From Streptomyces sp. HUAS YS2 (GTDB lineage Bacteria; Actinomycetota; Actinomycetes; Streptomycetales; Streptomycetaceae), in assembly GCF_033343995.1 (NCBI RefSeq), contig NZ_CP137573.1, forward strand, positions 1,798,001 to 1,862,000: a stretch of 64,000 nucleotides of DNA, in the 5' to 3' direction. The notes beneath the pieces were generated by a model. The model was not told the DNA's origin. It saw nothing but the letters and a program-made list of their open reading frames with translations, and did no database searches. The translations under genes were made by a program, and so were the position numbers. This document shows, one piece after another, positions 1-8,078 of the stretch (position 1 is the stretch's first letter; every line of letters starts with the position of its first letter).

Positions 1-728
1 AGCAGCGGCTCGCTGGCCATGATCAGGCCGGAGACGAGCATGTTGTTGAGGTAGAGCGCCCGCAGCACGGGACGGCCCAGGATGTGTCGCCAGCCGTCGA
101 GCACCCCGCCCGTCCGGACCGGGCTCTTGCGGGTCGGTGACGGCGCGTCCCCCGGGTCTCGGATCGCGGTGAGGCCCAGCGCGGAGAGCAGGTGGCTGAG
201 CGCGTCGGCCGCCACGGTGACGACCGGCCCGAACAGGCCGATCGCCGCCCCGCCCAGGGGCGGCCCGACCGCGATGGCGCTCCAGTTCGTGGACTCGAAC
301 CGCGCGTGGGCGACGAGCAGGTCGTCCGGTCGCACCAGCGACTTGAGGTACGCGCCGCCGGCCGCGCCGAACGCGATCCTGGCCGCGGCGACCACCACCG
401 AGATCACGAGCAGGTGGACGAAGCCGAGCAGGCCGAAGGCGTAGGCGACCGGGATCGTCGCCATGGCCGCGAACCGGGCCAGGTCCATCGTGATCATGAC
501 CCGGCGCTTGGCGCGGACCTCCACCCACGGCGCGAGCGGCACCGCGATCAGCGCGCCCACCGCGGGCCCCACCGCCGACAGCACGGACACCTCGGCGGGA
601 CCGGCGTGCAACACCAGCACGGCGATCAGCGGCAGGGCCCCGAATCCGAGCCCGGACCCGTAGGCGCTCACCGCGTACGACGCCCACAACCAGCCGAACC
701 GCCGGCCCAGCGGTCTCCTGCCCAGCAT
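1..728 (-). CDS. MFS transporter, N-terminal part (cut by left edge)
   Basis: About 242 codons are present; the gene runs off the left edge so the C-terminal half is missing. The start is the ATG at 728-726, giving a protein beginning MLGRRPLGRRFGWLW. It shows repeated hydrophobic helices (for example FGALPLIAVLVLHAG, IAVGPPLGGAAIGLFG) separated by short basic loops such as VEVRAKRRVM, the arrangement of the major facilitator superfamily, most like drug/metabolite exporters. It is transcribed divergently from the LysR regulator at 869, with inverted repeats between them, so the regulator probably controls it. Substrate cannot be read from the sequence. Family call is firm, the specific function is not. 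Confidence 0.8.
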   Translation of the reverse strand, partial: MLGRRPLGRRFGWLWASYAVSAYGSGLGFGALPLIAVLVLHAGPAEVSVLSAVGPAVGALIAVPLAPWVEVRAKRRVMITMDLARFAAMATIPVAYAFGLLGFVHLLVISVVVAAARIAFGAAGGAYLKSLVRPDDLLVAHARFESTNWSAIAVGPPLGGAAIGLFGPVVTVAADALSHLLSALGLTAIRDPGDAPSPTRKSPVRTGGVLDGWRHILGRPVLRALYLNNMLVSGLIMASEPL

Positions 729-812
729 CCTCGGTGCACTCCCCTCGAAGCCCCGTCCCCACAAACAGGTGTTGACCAGGGAGAGCCAAGCGGGCAGGGA
801 AGTAGCAGGTCA

Positions 813-851
813 AACAACCATCGTGCCCGATTCCTACAACCGTTGGTTGTT
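813..851. promoter_or_regulatory. Inverted repeat, likely LysR operator
   Basis: AACAACCA at 813-820 is the exact reverse complement of TGGTTGTT at 844-851, with a further ACAACC copy at 836-841 facing GGTTGTT. It lies between the divergent MFS and LysR genes, ending 17 bp before the LysR start. LysR proteins usually bind interrupted dyads in such positions and repress their own gene. Binding itself is inferred. Confidence 0.5.
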
Positions 852-854
852 CAC

Positions 855-860
855 TAAGGT
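855..860 (+). promoter_or_regulatory. Candidate -10 element of LysR gene (leaderless)
   Basis: TAAGGT fits TANNNT and sits 8 nt before the ATG at 869, and no ribosome binding site is visible, which suggests transcription starts at or next to the start codon. It lies directly beside the dyad at 813-851, so a bound regulator would cover the promoter. Confidence 0.35.
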
Positions 861-868
861 GTCTCGGC

Positions 869-1804
869 ATGGATCTCGAAGCAGTGCGCACCTTCGTCGC
901 CGTCGCCGACGCGGGCCAGTTCCAGAAGGCCGCCGCCGACCTGTCGATCACCCAGCAGGCCGTCTCCAAGCGCATCGCCGCGCTGGAGCGCAGTCTCGGC
1001 GTCCGGCTGTTCACCCGCGCCCCGCGCGGCGCCGAGCTCACCATCGACGGTCAGGCGTTCCTGCCCCACGCGCGCGAGCTGCTGCGGGTCGCCGAGCGCG
1101 CGGCCGGGTCCGTGCGCACCGACCGCCGTCCGCTGCGGGTCGACGTGATCAACCTGCGTGGTGCGACGTCGGGCCTGATGCGCGACTTCCACCGCGCGCA
1201 CCCGGAGATCGAGCTCGACGTGATGAAGCTGTTCGAGATCGAGGAGGCCGTCGCAGCCCTCCGCTCCGGTGCCATCGACGCGACCTTCCGCGCCGTCGCC
1301 GCGCCCGGTCGGCCCCTTCCCGAGGGCATCGAGTCCGTCCGGGTGCTCGACGAGCCGCTCCAGCTCCTCACCGGCCCCGGCCACGCGCTGGCGGGTGCCC
1401 GGTCGGTGGCGCTCGGCCGGCTGGCCGGGCACCGGATCTGGATGCCCGGCATCGTCCCCGGCACCGAGTGGGGCGCCTACTACGACGACCTCGTCGCCGA
1501 GTTCGGCCTCACCGTCGAGGCGACCGGACCCAACTTCGGCTCCGACGCGCTCCTCGACACCATCGCCGACACCCCGGCCCTGGCCACCTTCATGGGCGCG
1601 CACACCCGTCTCATCTGGCCCGCCGGTCACGACCTGCGCAGCATCCCGGTGACCGACCCCACGCCCGTCTACCCGCACTCGCTCCTCTGGCACCGCGACA
1701 ACCCCCACCCGGCGCTGGCCACCCTCCGTTCCCATCTCGCCGCCGCGGCGGACCGCCCCGACGCCACCGGGACCTGGGCGCCGGGCTGGGTACTGCCGCG
1801 GTGA
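869..1804 (+). CDS. LysR-family transcriptional regulator
   Basis: This 311-residue protein has the standard LysR length. An N-terminal winged helix-turn-helix covers about residues 1-60 (MDLEAVRTFVAVADAGQFQKA, then the recognition helix around ITQQAVSKRIAALE), followed by a linker helix and a periplasmic-binding-protein-like effector domain from about residue 90 to 295. It is a DNA-binding regulator responding to an unknown small molecule. The divergent MFS gene and the dyad at 813-851 point to control of that exporter plus autoregulation. No Shine-Dalgarno sequence precedes the ATG; a TAAGGT element 8 nt upstream suggests a leaderless message. The family call is certain and the ligand unknown. 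Confidence 0.93.
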   Translation: MDLEAVRTFVAVADAGQFQKAAADLSITQQAVSKRIAALERSLGVRLFTRAPRGAELTIDGQAFLPHARELLRVAERAAGSVRTDRRPLRVDVINLRGATSGLMRDFHRAHPEIELDVMKLFEIEEAVAALRSGAIDATFRAVAAPGRPLPEGIESVRVLDEPLQLLTGPGHALAGARSVALGRLAGHRIWMPGIVPGTEWGAYYDDLVAEFGLTVEATGPNFGSDALLDTIADTPALATFMGAHTRLIWPAGHDLRSIPVTDPTPVYPHSLLWHRDNPHPALATLRSHLAAAADRPDATGTWAPGWVLPR

Positions 1805-2074
1805 GCCGAGGCGGACGGTGCTCCCGGGAGGGAAGTTCCCGCGGTTCCCCCGGTCGCACGCGATCGGCGTCCGGGCGGCCCGGCGGACTTCGGCCCGCTG
1901 AAGGATCCCGTGCGGCACGGGCGTACCGCCGACGACCCGCTGGTGCCGCCCATCCTGGGGCACCGGGACTACCAGCACGATCCGGAGGTCCAGGAGAACC
2001 TGGCGCTGATGCACGCCCGCGCCGAGGCGCGTACGCAGCGCATGCCGGCCAAGCGGCCGCCCCTGGCGCCCTGA
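1805..2074 (+). pseudogene. Possible C-terminal gene remnant, family not recognised
   Basis: Directly after the LysR stop and in the same frame, an open stretch runs to a TGA at 2072-2074. From about 1886 it reads like real protein (DFGPLKDPVRHGRTADDP, then PPILGHRDYQHDPEVQENLA), with acidic, amphipathic composition, but there is no upstream start. A GTG at 1910 preceded by AAGGA (1901-1905) could initiate a 54-residue protein. I read it as either a decayed gene tail or a small unrecognised gene. Nothing else coding is seen between the LysR and amidase genes. Confidence 0.3.
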
Positions 2075-2098
2075 CACGCCCCCCCGTGCCGCCCAGGC

Positions 2099-2123
2099 GA
2101 ATCCCTGGTGGAAGGCGGGATTC
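2099..2123. promoter_or_regulatory. 7-bp inverted repeat upstream of amidase gene
   Basis: GAATCCC (2099-2105) and GGGATTC (2117-2123) form a perfect dyad with an 11-nt spacer, 72 bp before the amidase start. It could be an operator or a weak terminator of the fragment upstream; there is no T-run after it. Confidence 0.3.
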
Positions 2124-2195
2124 CACGCTCAGGTAAGTTCTCGCCGACACGGGCGCACCCGGCGCACCGGCAGAGGACTCAGAGGGGTGGGCCGC

Positions 2196-4502
2196 ATGAA
2201 GCGGCGTCGGGTTTGGGGTACGGCGATCGCCGTGGCCGCGGGTTTGTCGGGCGTGGTGGTCTTCGGGGGGATGACCGGGAACGCCGACGGGGAGTACGAC
2301 GGCAAGGCCGCGGGCGGCCCCGTCGACACGAAGACCAGGAGCGTGAAGCTGAAAACCGTGGACGGCGGGCGCAGCGCCTCGCTGGCCCGGCAGGACACCG
2401 AGCCGTTCAGCATGCTCGGCGTCACCTGGGCCGATCCAGCGGCCCGGATGCCGGGCACGGTCGAGGCGCGCACCCGCGGTGCCGAGTCGGGCGACTGGTC
2501 GCGCTGGGTCGAGCTGGACGACCTCGGCACGCCTGATCCGACGGCCGAGCGCGGCGGCACCGAGCCCGTCTGGTTCGGGTCGTCGGACGGCGTGGAGGTC
2601 CGGGTCGTCGCGGGCGGGAAGTCCACCGCCGTGCTCCCCTCCGACCTGCGGCTCACCCTGGTCGACCCCGGCAGGAGCGGCGGGACCCCGCAGGCGATGG
2701 CGCCGGCCGCGTTCGCCGTCGAGGGCGAGGAGTCCGCGACGCCGACCGCTCCCGCCCCTGAGCCGGGCACCGAGAGCCCGGCGCCCGAGCCGGCGCCCAG
2801 CGAGACCCCCACCACCGGCGCCCCGACCACGGCACCGGAGACCACCGAGCCCGCGCCGCCCGCCCCGGAGACGAGCGCGCCGGAGACCGCCTCGCCGTCC
2901 GCTTCCGCGCCGGCCACCGCCACCCCGTCCCCGAGCGCGACCGGACCGACCCCGCCGCCGTCGACGGCGGCCCGGCCGGCGATCACCTCGCGGGCCGGCT
3001 GGGGCGCCGACGAGAGCATGAGCCCGGAGGCCCCCACGTACCTGCCGGGCGGGAAGATCAAGGCGGTGGCCGTGCACCACACTGCCGCGACGGAGGACTA
3101 CAGCTGCGCCGACTCGGCGGCGATCGTGCGCGGCATCTACGCCTACCACGTCAAGCCGGCGTCCGAGGGCGGCAACGGCTGGAAGGACATCGGCTACCAC
3201 TTCCTCGTCGACAAGTGCGGCACGATCTTCGAGGGTCGCAAGGGAGGCGTGGACCTGCCGGTGGTGGGCGCGCACACTTACGGCTTCAACAGCGAGACGA
3301 CCAGCATCTCCCTGATCGGCGGCTACACCACGACGACCCCGTCGAAGTCGCAGCTGATCTCGGCCGCGCGGATCGCCGCCTGGAAGCTCGGCCAGTACGG
3401 CGTGGACCCGGCCGGCACCACCACATTGACCGCCGGTGACGTCGGCACCAACTACTACGGCAAGTCCTGGGCGAAGGGCACTCAGGTCCCCTTCTCGAAC
3501 GTGTTCGGCCACCGGGACGGCTTCAACACCCAGTGCCCGGGCCAGGCCGCGTACAACCAACTGCCCTCGATCCGCTCCTGGGCCGCGGGCCCGGTGGCAG
3601 GGCTGCGCGTCACGTCCGTCACCGGCGCGACGCAGTCGGCCGGCACGTACTACACGCGCGGTCCGCTGACCGTCGCCTGGACGTCGACCACACCGTCCTC
3701 GTTCATCATCCGGCACGAGGTCCTGATCGACGGCAACGTAGTGGCCACCGCCACCGGTTCGGCGACGTCCGCCGCGATCACCGTCCCTGCGGGCCGCCAC
3801 AGCGTCGCCGTGCGCGCGGTCCACACGACGCGCAAGCTCGCCACGACGCCCGCGCTCGCCGTGGTCGGCGACACCACCGCCCCGGTGTTCTCCACCACGC
3901 CACGCGTCTACCTGCGCCCTGGCACGGTCGACACGACCGCCGTGCCGCTGAATCTGGTGTGGAAGGCCACCGACGCCGCCGCGCTCCGCGACGTCCGACT
4001 GACGACGCCGGTGCCCAAGGTGTACGGCCCGACGGTGACCACCGCAGCGCACACCGCGAAGTCCGCCGTCGCCACGATGTGGACGCTCAACGCGTACGAC
4101 CAGGCCGGCAACCGCACGACCGCGTCGGTCGGTTCGACGCCGGTGATCCTCCAGGAGACCTCCGCGGTCCGCTCGGGCACCTGGACGGCGAAGTCGTCGG
4201 CCGGCTACCTCGGCGGCAAGTCCCTCTCCAGCGGCTCGCGCAACGCCTCGCTGAGCTGGACGTTCACCGGCCGCTCGGCCGCGTGGGTGGTCTCCCGGGC
4301 GACGACCTCCGGTCAGGCGTACGTGTACGTGGACGGGGTCAAGATCGCGACGGTGGACCTGAAGTCGTCGACCACGAAGTACCGGGACGCGATCTGGACA
4401 CGGAGCTGGTCGTCTGCGGCCAAGCACACCGTGAAGATCGTGGTGGTCGGCACCTCCGGCCGGCCGACCGTCACTAGCGACGGTCTCGTCTACCTGCGCT
4501 GA
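2196..4502 (+). CDS. Secreted PGRP-type N-acetylmuramoyl-L-alanine amidase
   Basis: The protein (768 residues from the ATG at 2196, RBS GAGGGG 8 nt upstream; a GTG at 2187 is an alternative) has a basic signal peptide (MKRRRVWG then a hydrophobic core), a Pro/Thr/Glu-rich linker around residues 165-255, and an amidase_2/PGRP domain around 260-465. The zinc ligands are visible as H294 (VHHTA), H439 (FGHRDG) and C447 (QCPG). The remaining 300 residues are repeats of beta-rich, Ig-like character. Such enzymes cut the MurNAc-L-Ala bond in peptidoglycan outside the membrane. The last 13 bp overlap the convergent antiporter gene. Confidence 0.9.
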   Translation: MKRRRVWGTAIAVAAGLSGVVVFGGMTGNADGEYDGKAAGGPVDTKTRSVKLKTVDGGRSASLARQDTEPFSMLGVTWADPAARMPGTVEARTRGAESGDWSRWVELDDLGTPDPTAERGGTEPVWFGSSDGVEVRVVAGGKSTAVLPSDLRLTLVDPGRSGGTPQAMAPAAFAVEGEESATPTAPAPEPGTESPAPEPAPSETPTTGAPTTAPETTEPAPPAPETSAPETASPSASAPATATPSPSATGPTPPPSTAARPAITSRAGWGADESMSPEAPTYLPGGKIKAVAVHHTAATEDYSCADSAAIVRGIYAYHVKPASEGGNGWKDIGYHFLVDKCGTIFEGRKGGVDLPVVGAHTYGFNSETTSISLIGGYTTTTPSKSQLISAARIAAWKLGQYGVDPAGTTTLTAGDVGTNYYGKSWAKGTQVPFSNVFGHRDGFNTQCPGQAAYNQLPSIRSWAAGPVAGLRVTSVTGATQSAGTYYTRGPLTVAWTSTTPSSFIIRHEVLIDGNVVATATGSATSAAITVPAGRHSVAVRAVHTTRKLATTPALAVVGDTTAPVFSTTPRVYLRPGTVDTTAVPLNLVWKATDAAALRDVRLTTPVPKVYGPTVTTAAHTAKSAVATMWTLNAYDQAGNRTTASVGSTPVILQETSAVRSGTWTAKSSAGYLGGKSLSSGSRNASLSWTFTGRSAAWVVSRATTSGQAYVYVDGVKIATVDLKSSTTKYRDAIWTRSWSSAAKHTVKIVVVGTSGRPTVTSDGLVYLR

Positions 4503-5722
4503 CCTCGCCTGTTCGCAGCGGCGCCGGCTCCCACCCCTCGCGGGTGCGGAGCCGGCGCCGTTCCGCGTCCGCGGGCGCCTCTGAGCCGGGTGAGCAGCGG
4601 CTCGGTCCAGCGGGCGGTCGTCGGGCCGAGCAGCACCATGAGCATGACGTAGGCGGTGGCGAGCGGGAGGATCCGCGGCTCGGTGGCGGCGGCGAGGCCG
4701 GCGATGACGACGGAGAACTCGCCACGGGCGACGAGCGCCCCACCGGCCCGGAACCGGCCCCGCGTACCGACTCCGGCGCGTCGGGCCGCGTACCAGCCGG
4801 TGGCGACCTTGGTGACGACGGTGACGGCGGCGAGCAGCAGGGCGACCGGCAGCACCGGCGGGATCGCGGCCGGGTCGGTGGACAGCCCGAAGAAGACGAA
4901 GAAGACCGCCGCGAACAGGTCCCGCAGCGGGGTGAGCAGCCGGTGCGCACCCTCGGCGACCTCGCCGGAGAGCGCGATGCCGACGAGGAACGCGCCGACG
5001 GCCGCGGAGACCTGGAGCCGCTGGGCGATCCCGGCGACCAGGACGGTCAGGCCGAGCACGACGAGCAGCAGCATCTCGGGGTTGTCGGAGGAGACGGCCC
5101 GGCTGAGGTGGTGACCGTGGCGGAGCGCGAAGTACAGCACGACGACGACGGTGCCGAGCGCGACGACGAGCGCGATGCTGCCGCCGGCCAGGCCGACGCC
5201 GGCCACCAGGGCGGTGAGCAGCGGCAGATAGAGCGCCATGGACAGGTCCTCGATGACGAGGACGCCGAGGATCGCGGGGGTCTCACGGTTGCCGAGCCGG
5301 CCGAGGTCGGTGAGGACCTTGGCGACGACGCCGGAGGAGGAGATCCAGGTGACGCCGGCCAGCGCGACGGCCCCGACGGGGCCCCAGCCGAGGAGGATCC
5401 CGGCGAGCGCCCCGGGCAGCGCGTTGAGGACGAAGTCGACGAGCCCGGACGGGTATTGGGTGCGCAGGCTGCCGACCAGTTCGGAGGCGGAGTACTCCAG
5501 GCCGAGGGTCATCAGGAGGAGGATGACGCCGATCTCGGCGCCGACCGCGACGAACTCCTCGCTGGCGTCGAGCGGCAGCAGTCCGCCCTTGCCGAACGCG
5601 AGGCCGGCGAGCAGGTAGAGCGGGACGGGCGACAGGCCGATGCGGCCGGCGAAGCGTCCGATCAGTCCCAGGGTGAGGAGGAGCGCGCCGAGTTCGAGCA
5701 GCAGGGAGGTGGTGTCGTGCAC
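4490..5722 (-). CDS. CPA2-family cation/proton antiporter membrane subunit (KhtU-like)
   Basis: A protein of about 410 residues made almost entirely of hydrophobic helices, starting VHDTTSLLLELGALLL from the GTG at 5722, preceded by GGGAGGG with a 4-nt spacer. It matches the Na+/H+ exchanger fold of the KefB/KhtU group (signature regions LAGVTWISSSGVVAKVL and AAVFFVFFGLSTDP). The stop of the upstream TrkA-C subunit lies one base before this start (TGATGTG), so the two are translated together and very likely form one complex exporting K+ or NH4+ in exchange for protons. Its stop codon lies inside the 3' end of the convergent amidase gene. Confidence 0.88.
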   Translation of the reverse strand: MHDTTSLLLELGALLLTLGLIGRFAGRIGLSPVPLYLLAGLAFGKGGLLPLDASEEFVAVGAEIGVILLLMTLGLEYSASELVGSLRTQYPSGLVDFVLNALPGALAGILLGWGPVGAVALAGVTWISSSGVVAKVLTDLGRLGNRETPAILGVLVIEDLSMALYLPLLTALVAGVGLAGGSIALVVALGTVVVVLYFALRHGHHLSRAVSSDNPEMLLLVVLGLTVLVAGIAQRLQVSAAVGAFLVGIALSGEVAEGAHRLLTPLRDLFAAVFFVFFGLSTDPAAIPPVLPVALLLAAVTVVTKVATGWYAARRAGVGTRGRFRAGGALVARGEFSVVIAGLAAATEPRILPLATAYVMLMVLLGPTTARWTEPLLTRLRGARGRGTAPAPHPRGVGAGAAANRRGQRR

Positions 5723-5723
5723 A

Positions 5724-6191
5724 TCACCCTCCCCCGATGATCGCCGCGAGGGCGTCCACACCCTCGCGGGTGCCGACCGCGACGAGGGTGTCGCCGAGGC
5801 CGAGCCGGAAGTCGGGCCCGGGCGACGGGTGCACGCTGGTGCGGCGCAGCACGGCGACGATGGACGCGCCGGTACGGGTCCGGGCCCGGGTGTCGCCGAG
5901 GAGCCGCCCGGCGTACGGGGAGCGGGAGCCCACCGGGATGTGCTCGGTCACGAGGTCGAGGCCGTCGGTGTCGATGCCCTCCAGCCGCGTGGGGTCGATC
6001 AAGTGGGCGAGGGCGGTGGCCTCTTCGGGGTCGAGGGCGACGGACTCGCAGGCGTCGGGGTCGTCGGCGCGGTAGACGCCCAGGAAGCGGCGGCCGTCGT
6101 GGTGGACGACGACGGAGAGGTGGCCGCCGGACTCGGTGGTCAGGTCGTACTGCGTGCCGACACCGGGGAGCGGGATGCGACGCGTGCCCAT
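5724..6191 (-). CDS. TrkA-C (RCK-C) regulatory subunit, KhtT-like
   Basis: A 155-residue soluble protein. The N-terminal half has the KhtT arrangement (RIPLPGVGTQYDLTTESG) and the C-terminal half a TrkA-C domain ending in FRLGLGDTLVAVGTREGVD, which binds nucleotides or metabolites and gates the antiporter. It is the first gene of the pair and is followed after one base by the membrane subunit. RBS GAGAGG precedes the ATG at 6191. Role by family: ligand-controlled switch for cation efflux under alkaline, osmotic or electrophile stress; which of these applies here is not visible. Confidence 0.87.
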   Translation of the reverse strand: MGTRRIPLPGVGTQYDLTTESGGHLSVVVHHDGRRFLGVYRADDPDACESVALDPEEATALAHLIDPTRLEGIDTDGLDLVTEHIPVGSRSPYAGRLLGDTRARTRTGASIVAVLRRTSVHPSPGPDFRLGLGDTLVAVGTREGVDALAAIIGGG

Positions 6192-6555
6192 GACGGTCGC
6201 CTCTCTGGGAGCAGCGGCCGGCCGGTGCGACCAACAACCGACAAGTAGGGACAGACAGCCGTAAAAACGACGTAACTCACCGTATCACCGACCCCCCTGG
6301 AGCGGGCGGTCCGCGGAGCCGGCCCCGGGCCCTGCTCCGGGCTGTGGACACGGCACTCGCCGAGCGGGCGCGGGGCGGGCGTACGGGAGGGGACCCGCGG
6401 GCACACCCGGCCGGCACGTCGCCGCGGTCCCGGCCCGCCCCGGCGGCGCCGAGTACGCCCGGGTCGCCGCTCGGCGGCGGCCGGCAGGCTCGGGCGTCAG
6501 CCGGCAGGCGGCGTACGCGTCCGATTCGTACAAGACCAGACCGGCGGCTCGCTCC
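6192..6555. other. Non-coding gap with divergent promoters
   Basis: No convincing gene here. The part next to the antiporter operon (about 6230-6290) is the least GC-rich and probably holds its promoter, reading leftward. The rest is a very GC-rich stretch (6295-6520) in which I see no dyad or reading frame worth naming. Confidence 0.5.
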
Positions 6556-6561
6556 TACCGT
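6556..6561 (+). promoter_or_regulatory. -10 element TACCGT of leaderless VOC gene
   Basis: TACCGT is followed by exactly six bases and then the ATG at 6568, the spacing expected when transcription starts on the start codon. The same TACCGT-N6-ATG arrangement recurs at 9971 in front of the acyl-CoA dehydrogenase gene. Confidence 0.5.
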
Positions 6562-6567
6562 GAGGGC

Positions 6568-6963
6568 ATGAACGCACCTCGACTCGACGTCATCGGCCTG
6601 GTCGTCTCCGACATGGCCGCCTCGCTCGACTTCTACCGCCGGCTCGGCCTGGACCTTCCGGCCGGTGCCGAGGCCGCCCCGCACGTGGAGGCCGGGCTGC
6701 CCGGCGGACTGCGGATCGCCTGGGACACGGAGCAGGTCGTCCGCTCGTTCGACCCGGAGTGGACCCGGCCGGTCGGCGGCGACCGGATCGGCCTGGCCTT
6801 CCGCTGCGACTCCCCCGCCGCGGTGGACGCGGTGTACGCGGCCCTGGTCGGCGCCGGGTACACGGGCCATCTGAAGCCGTGGGACGCGGAGTGGGGGCAG
6901 CGCTACGCGGTGGTGCTCGACCCGGACGGCAACGGCGTCAGCCTCTTCGCCGCCGCCGCGTAG
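6568..6963 (+). CDS. VOC (glyoxalase/bleomycin-resistance fold) protein
   Basis: A 131-residue single VOC module: it opens with [20 protein letters not shown] and closes with [16 protein letters not shown], the two paired beta-alpha-beta-beta-beta halves of the fold. Such proteins bind a metal and act as small dioxygenases, isomerases or drug-binding proteins, and no substrate can be assigned. It appears to be leaderless (see 6556-6561). Its last 61 bp overlap the convergent AraC-type gene; both readings of the overlap are plausible because the VOC C-terminal strand is conserved, so the regulator's tail is probably the free passenger. Confidence 0.88.
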   Translation: MNAPRLDVIGLVVSDMAASLDFYRRLGLDLPAGAEAAPHVEAGLPGGLRIAWDTEQVVRSFDPEWTRPVGGDRIGLAFRCDSPAAVDAVYAALVGAGYTGHLKPWDAEWGQRYAVVLDPDGNGVSLFAAAA

Positions 6964-7631
6964 GCGCTCAGCGTGGTGCCGGCCAGCGAGCGCGCCTCGC
7001 GCGCCAGGTGGGCCTGGTCGGCGCAGCCCGCCGCGACGGCGGCCTCGGCGAACGGCGTCCCGGCCGCGACCAGGGCCAGCGCGCGGCGCAGCCGCAGGAT
7101 CCGGGCCAGGGTCTTGGGGCCGTAGCCGAACGCGGCGAGGGAGCGCCGGTGCAGTTGGCGGGCCCCGATCCCGACGGAGTCGGCGGTCTCGGCGACCGGC
7201 CGTCCCGCGCGGAGTCCGGCGACGACGGCCCGCAGCAGCGGATCGGGCGCGGGAGCGCGGGCGGCGAGCGTCAGGGCCACATCCTCCAGGGCGGCTGCGG
7301 AGTCGGCGGCCCGGGCGATGCTCCTGGCATGGCCTCGGGCCTCTCGCGCGCCCCACAGGTCGGCGAGTTCGACCCGCCGGTCGCGCAGTTCGTGGGCGGG
7401 GACGCCGAGCAGCCCCGGGGCGTCCCCGGGCGCGAACCGGACCCCGGCCCAGGCCGCGCCGCCCTCGGGCAGGTGGGCCCGGGTGTCGGGGCCGGCGACG
7501 AGCAGCCGGCCCTCGCTCCACAGCAGGTCCATGCAGCCGTCGGGCAGCACCGGCCGCACGTCGGCGGCGGCCCGGGACCCGATCGTCCAGACCACCGCCC
7601 CGTCGAGCCGCGAGGCGCGTTCCGCGTACAC
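6903..7631 (-). CDS. AraC-family regulator
   Basis: A 242-residue protein with an N-terminal sensor region ([16 protein letters not shown], typical of the DUF6597-type AraC proteins) and a C-terminal AraC helix-turn-helix from about residue 140 ([20 protein letters not shown], then [20 protein letters not shown]). The GTG start at 7631 has no ribosome binding site but has TACCCT 7 nt upstream. It overlaps the VOC gene tail to tail by 61 bp, a pairing that suggests joint function, probably regulation of the VOC gene. Ligand unknown. Confidence 0.88.
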   Translation of the reverse strand: MYAERASRLDGAVVWTIGSRAAADVRPVLPDGCMDLLWSEGRLLVAGPDTRAHLPEGGAAWAGVRFAPGDAPGLLGVPAHELRDRRVELADLWGAREARGHARSIARAADSAAALEDVALTLAARAPAPDPLLRAVVAGLRAGRPVAETADSVGIGARQLHRRSLAAFGYGPKTLARILRLRRALALVAAGTPFAEAAVAAGCADQAHLAREARSLAGTTLSAYAAAAKRLTPLPSGSSTTA

Positions 7632-7638
7632 GCCGACC

Positions 7639-7644
7639 AGGGTA
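7639..7644 (-). promoter_or_regulatory. -10 element TACCCT of leaderless AraC gene
   Basis: On the minus strand TACCCT, seven bases, then GTG (7631-7629). There is no purine-rich ribosome binding site, so a leaderless message is the simplest reading. Confidence 0.4.
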
Positions 7645-7658
7645 GGCGGCGCCCCCGC

Positions 7659-8078
7659 TCAGCGGGAGGCGGCCGGGATCTTCCCGTCCGCCGCCGGCTG
7701 CGCCTTGGCGATCATGCAGACGCCGTCCACGCACTGGCGTTCCAGGCGGCCCCGGGAGATCGTCTGCGCCAGGCCGACCATCCAGCAGGTGGGGCAGCCG
7801 CGGAAGGCGATCAGGGCCAGGGGGGCCGCGAGCAGGCCGGCCGGTCCGACGACGGGCACCATGGCGATCGAGCCGATGATCAGCCCGAAGCCGATGACGC
7901 CGCGCGCCAGATGGCGCGGGACGGACTTGCTCGCGAAGTTCGTCGCGTTCGCGCCACGCGCGGTGCTCGCCGGGCTCGCGGCGTTCGCCGGGCTCGGCAC
8001 GTGCACGTGCTTCACGGTGATCACGTTGTCGGCAGTGGTCACGTTCTTGACGGTGGTCACGTTCTTCATGGTGTTCAC
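7659..8078 (-). CDS. DUF2892-type small membrane protein
   Basis: About 139 residues. The C-terminal half carries two hydrophobic segments (GVIGFGLIIGSIAMVPVVG, LLAAPLALIAFRG) and the cysteine signature FRGCPTCW of DUF2892/YgaP-type membrane domains, plus CVDGVC near the end. The N-terminal 25 residues are a repeat built on NVTTVK units, absent from typical members. The chosen GTG at 8078 overlaps the sigma factor stop as GTGA and has GGAGGAG 10 nt upstream; an ATG three codons on is possible. Being coupled to the sigma factor suggests a membrane partner or target of it, which is inference. Confidence 0.75.
   Translation of the reverse strand: MNTMKNVTTVKNVTTADNVITVKHVHVPSPANAASPASTARGANATNFASKSVPRHLARGVIGFGLIIGSIAMVPVVGPAGLLAAPLALIAFRGCPTCWMVGLAQTISRGRLERQCVDGVCMIAKAQPAADGKIPAASR

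Noticed and set aside
1611..4427. 938-codon open frame on the minus strand opposite the amidase gene
   Set aside because: Shadow frame produced by GC-rich third positions; it lacks protein-like composition and covers the well-supported amidase gene.
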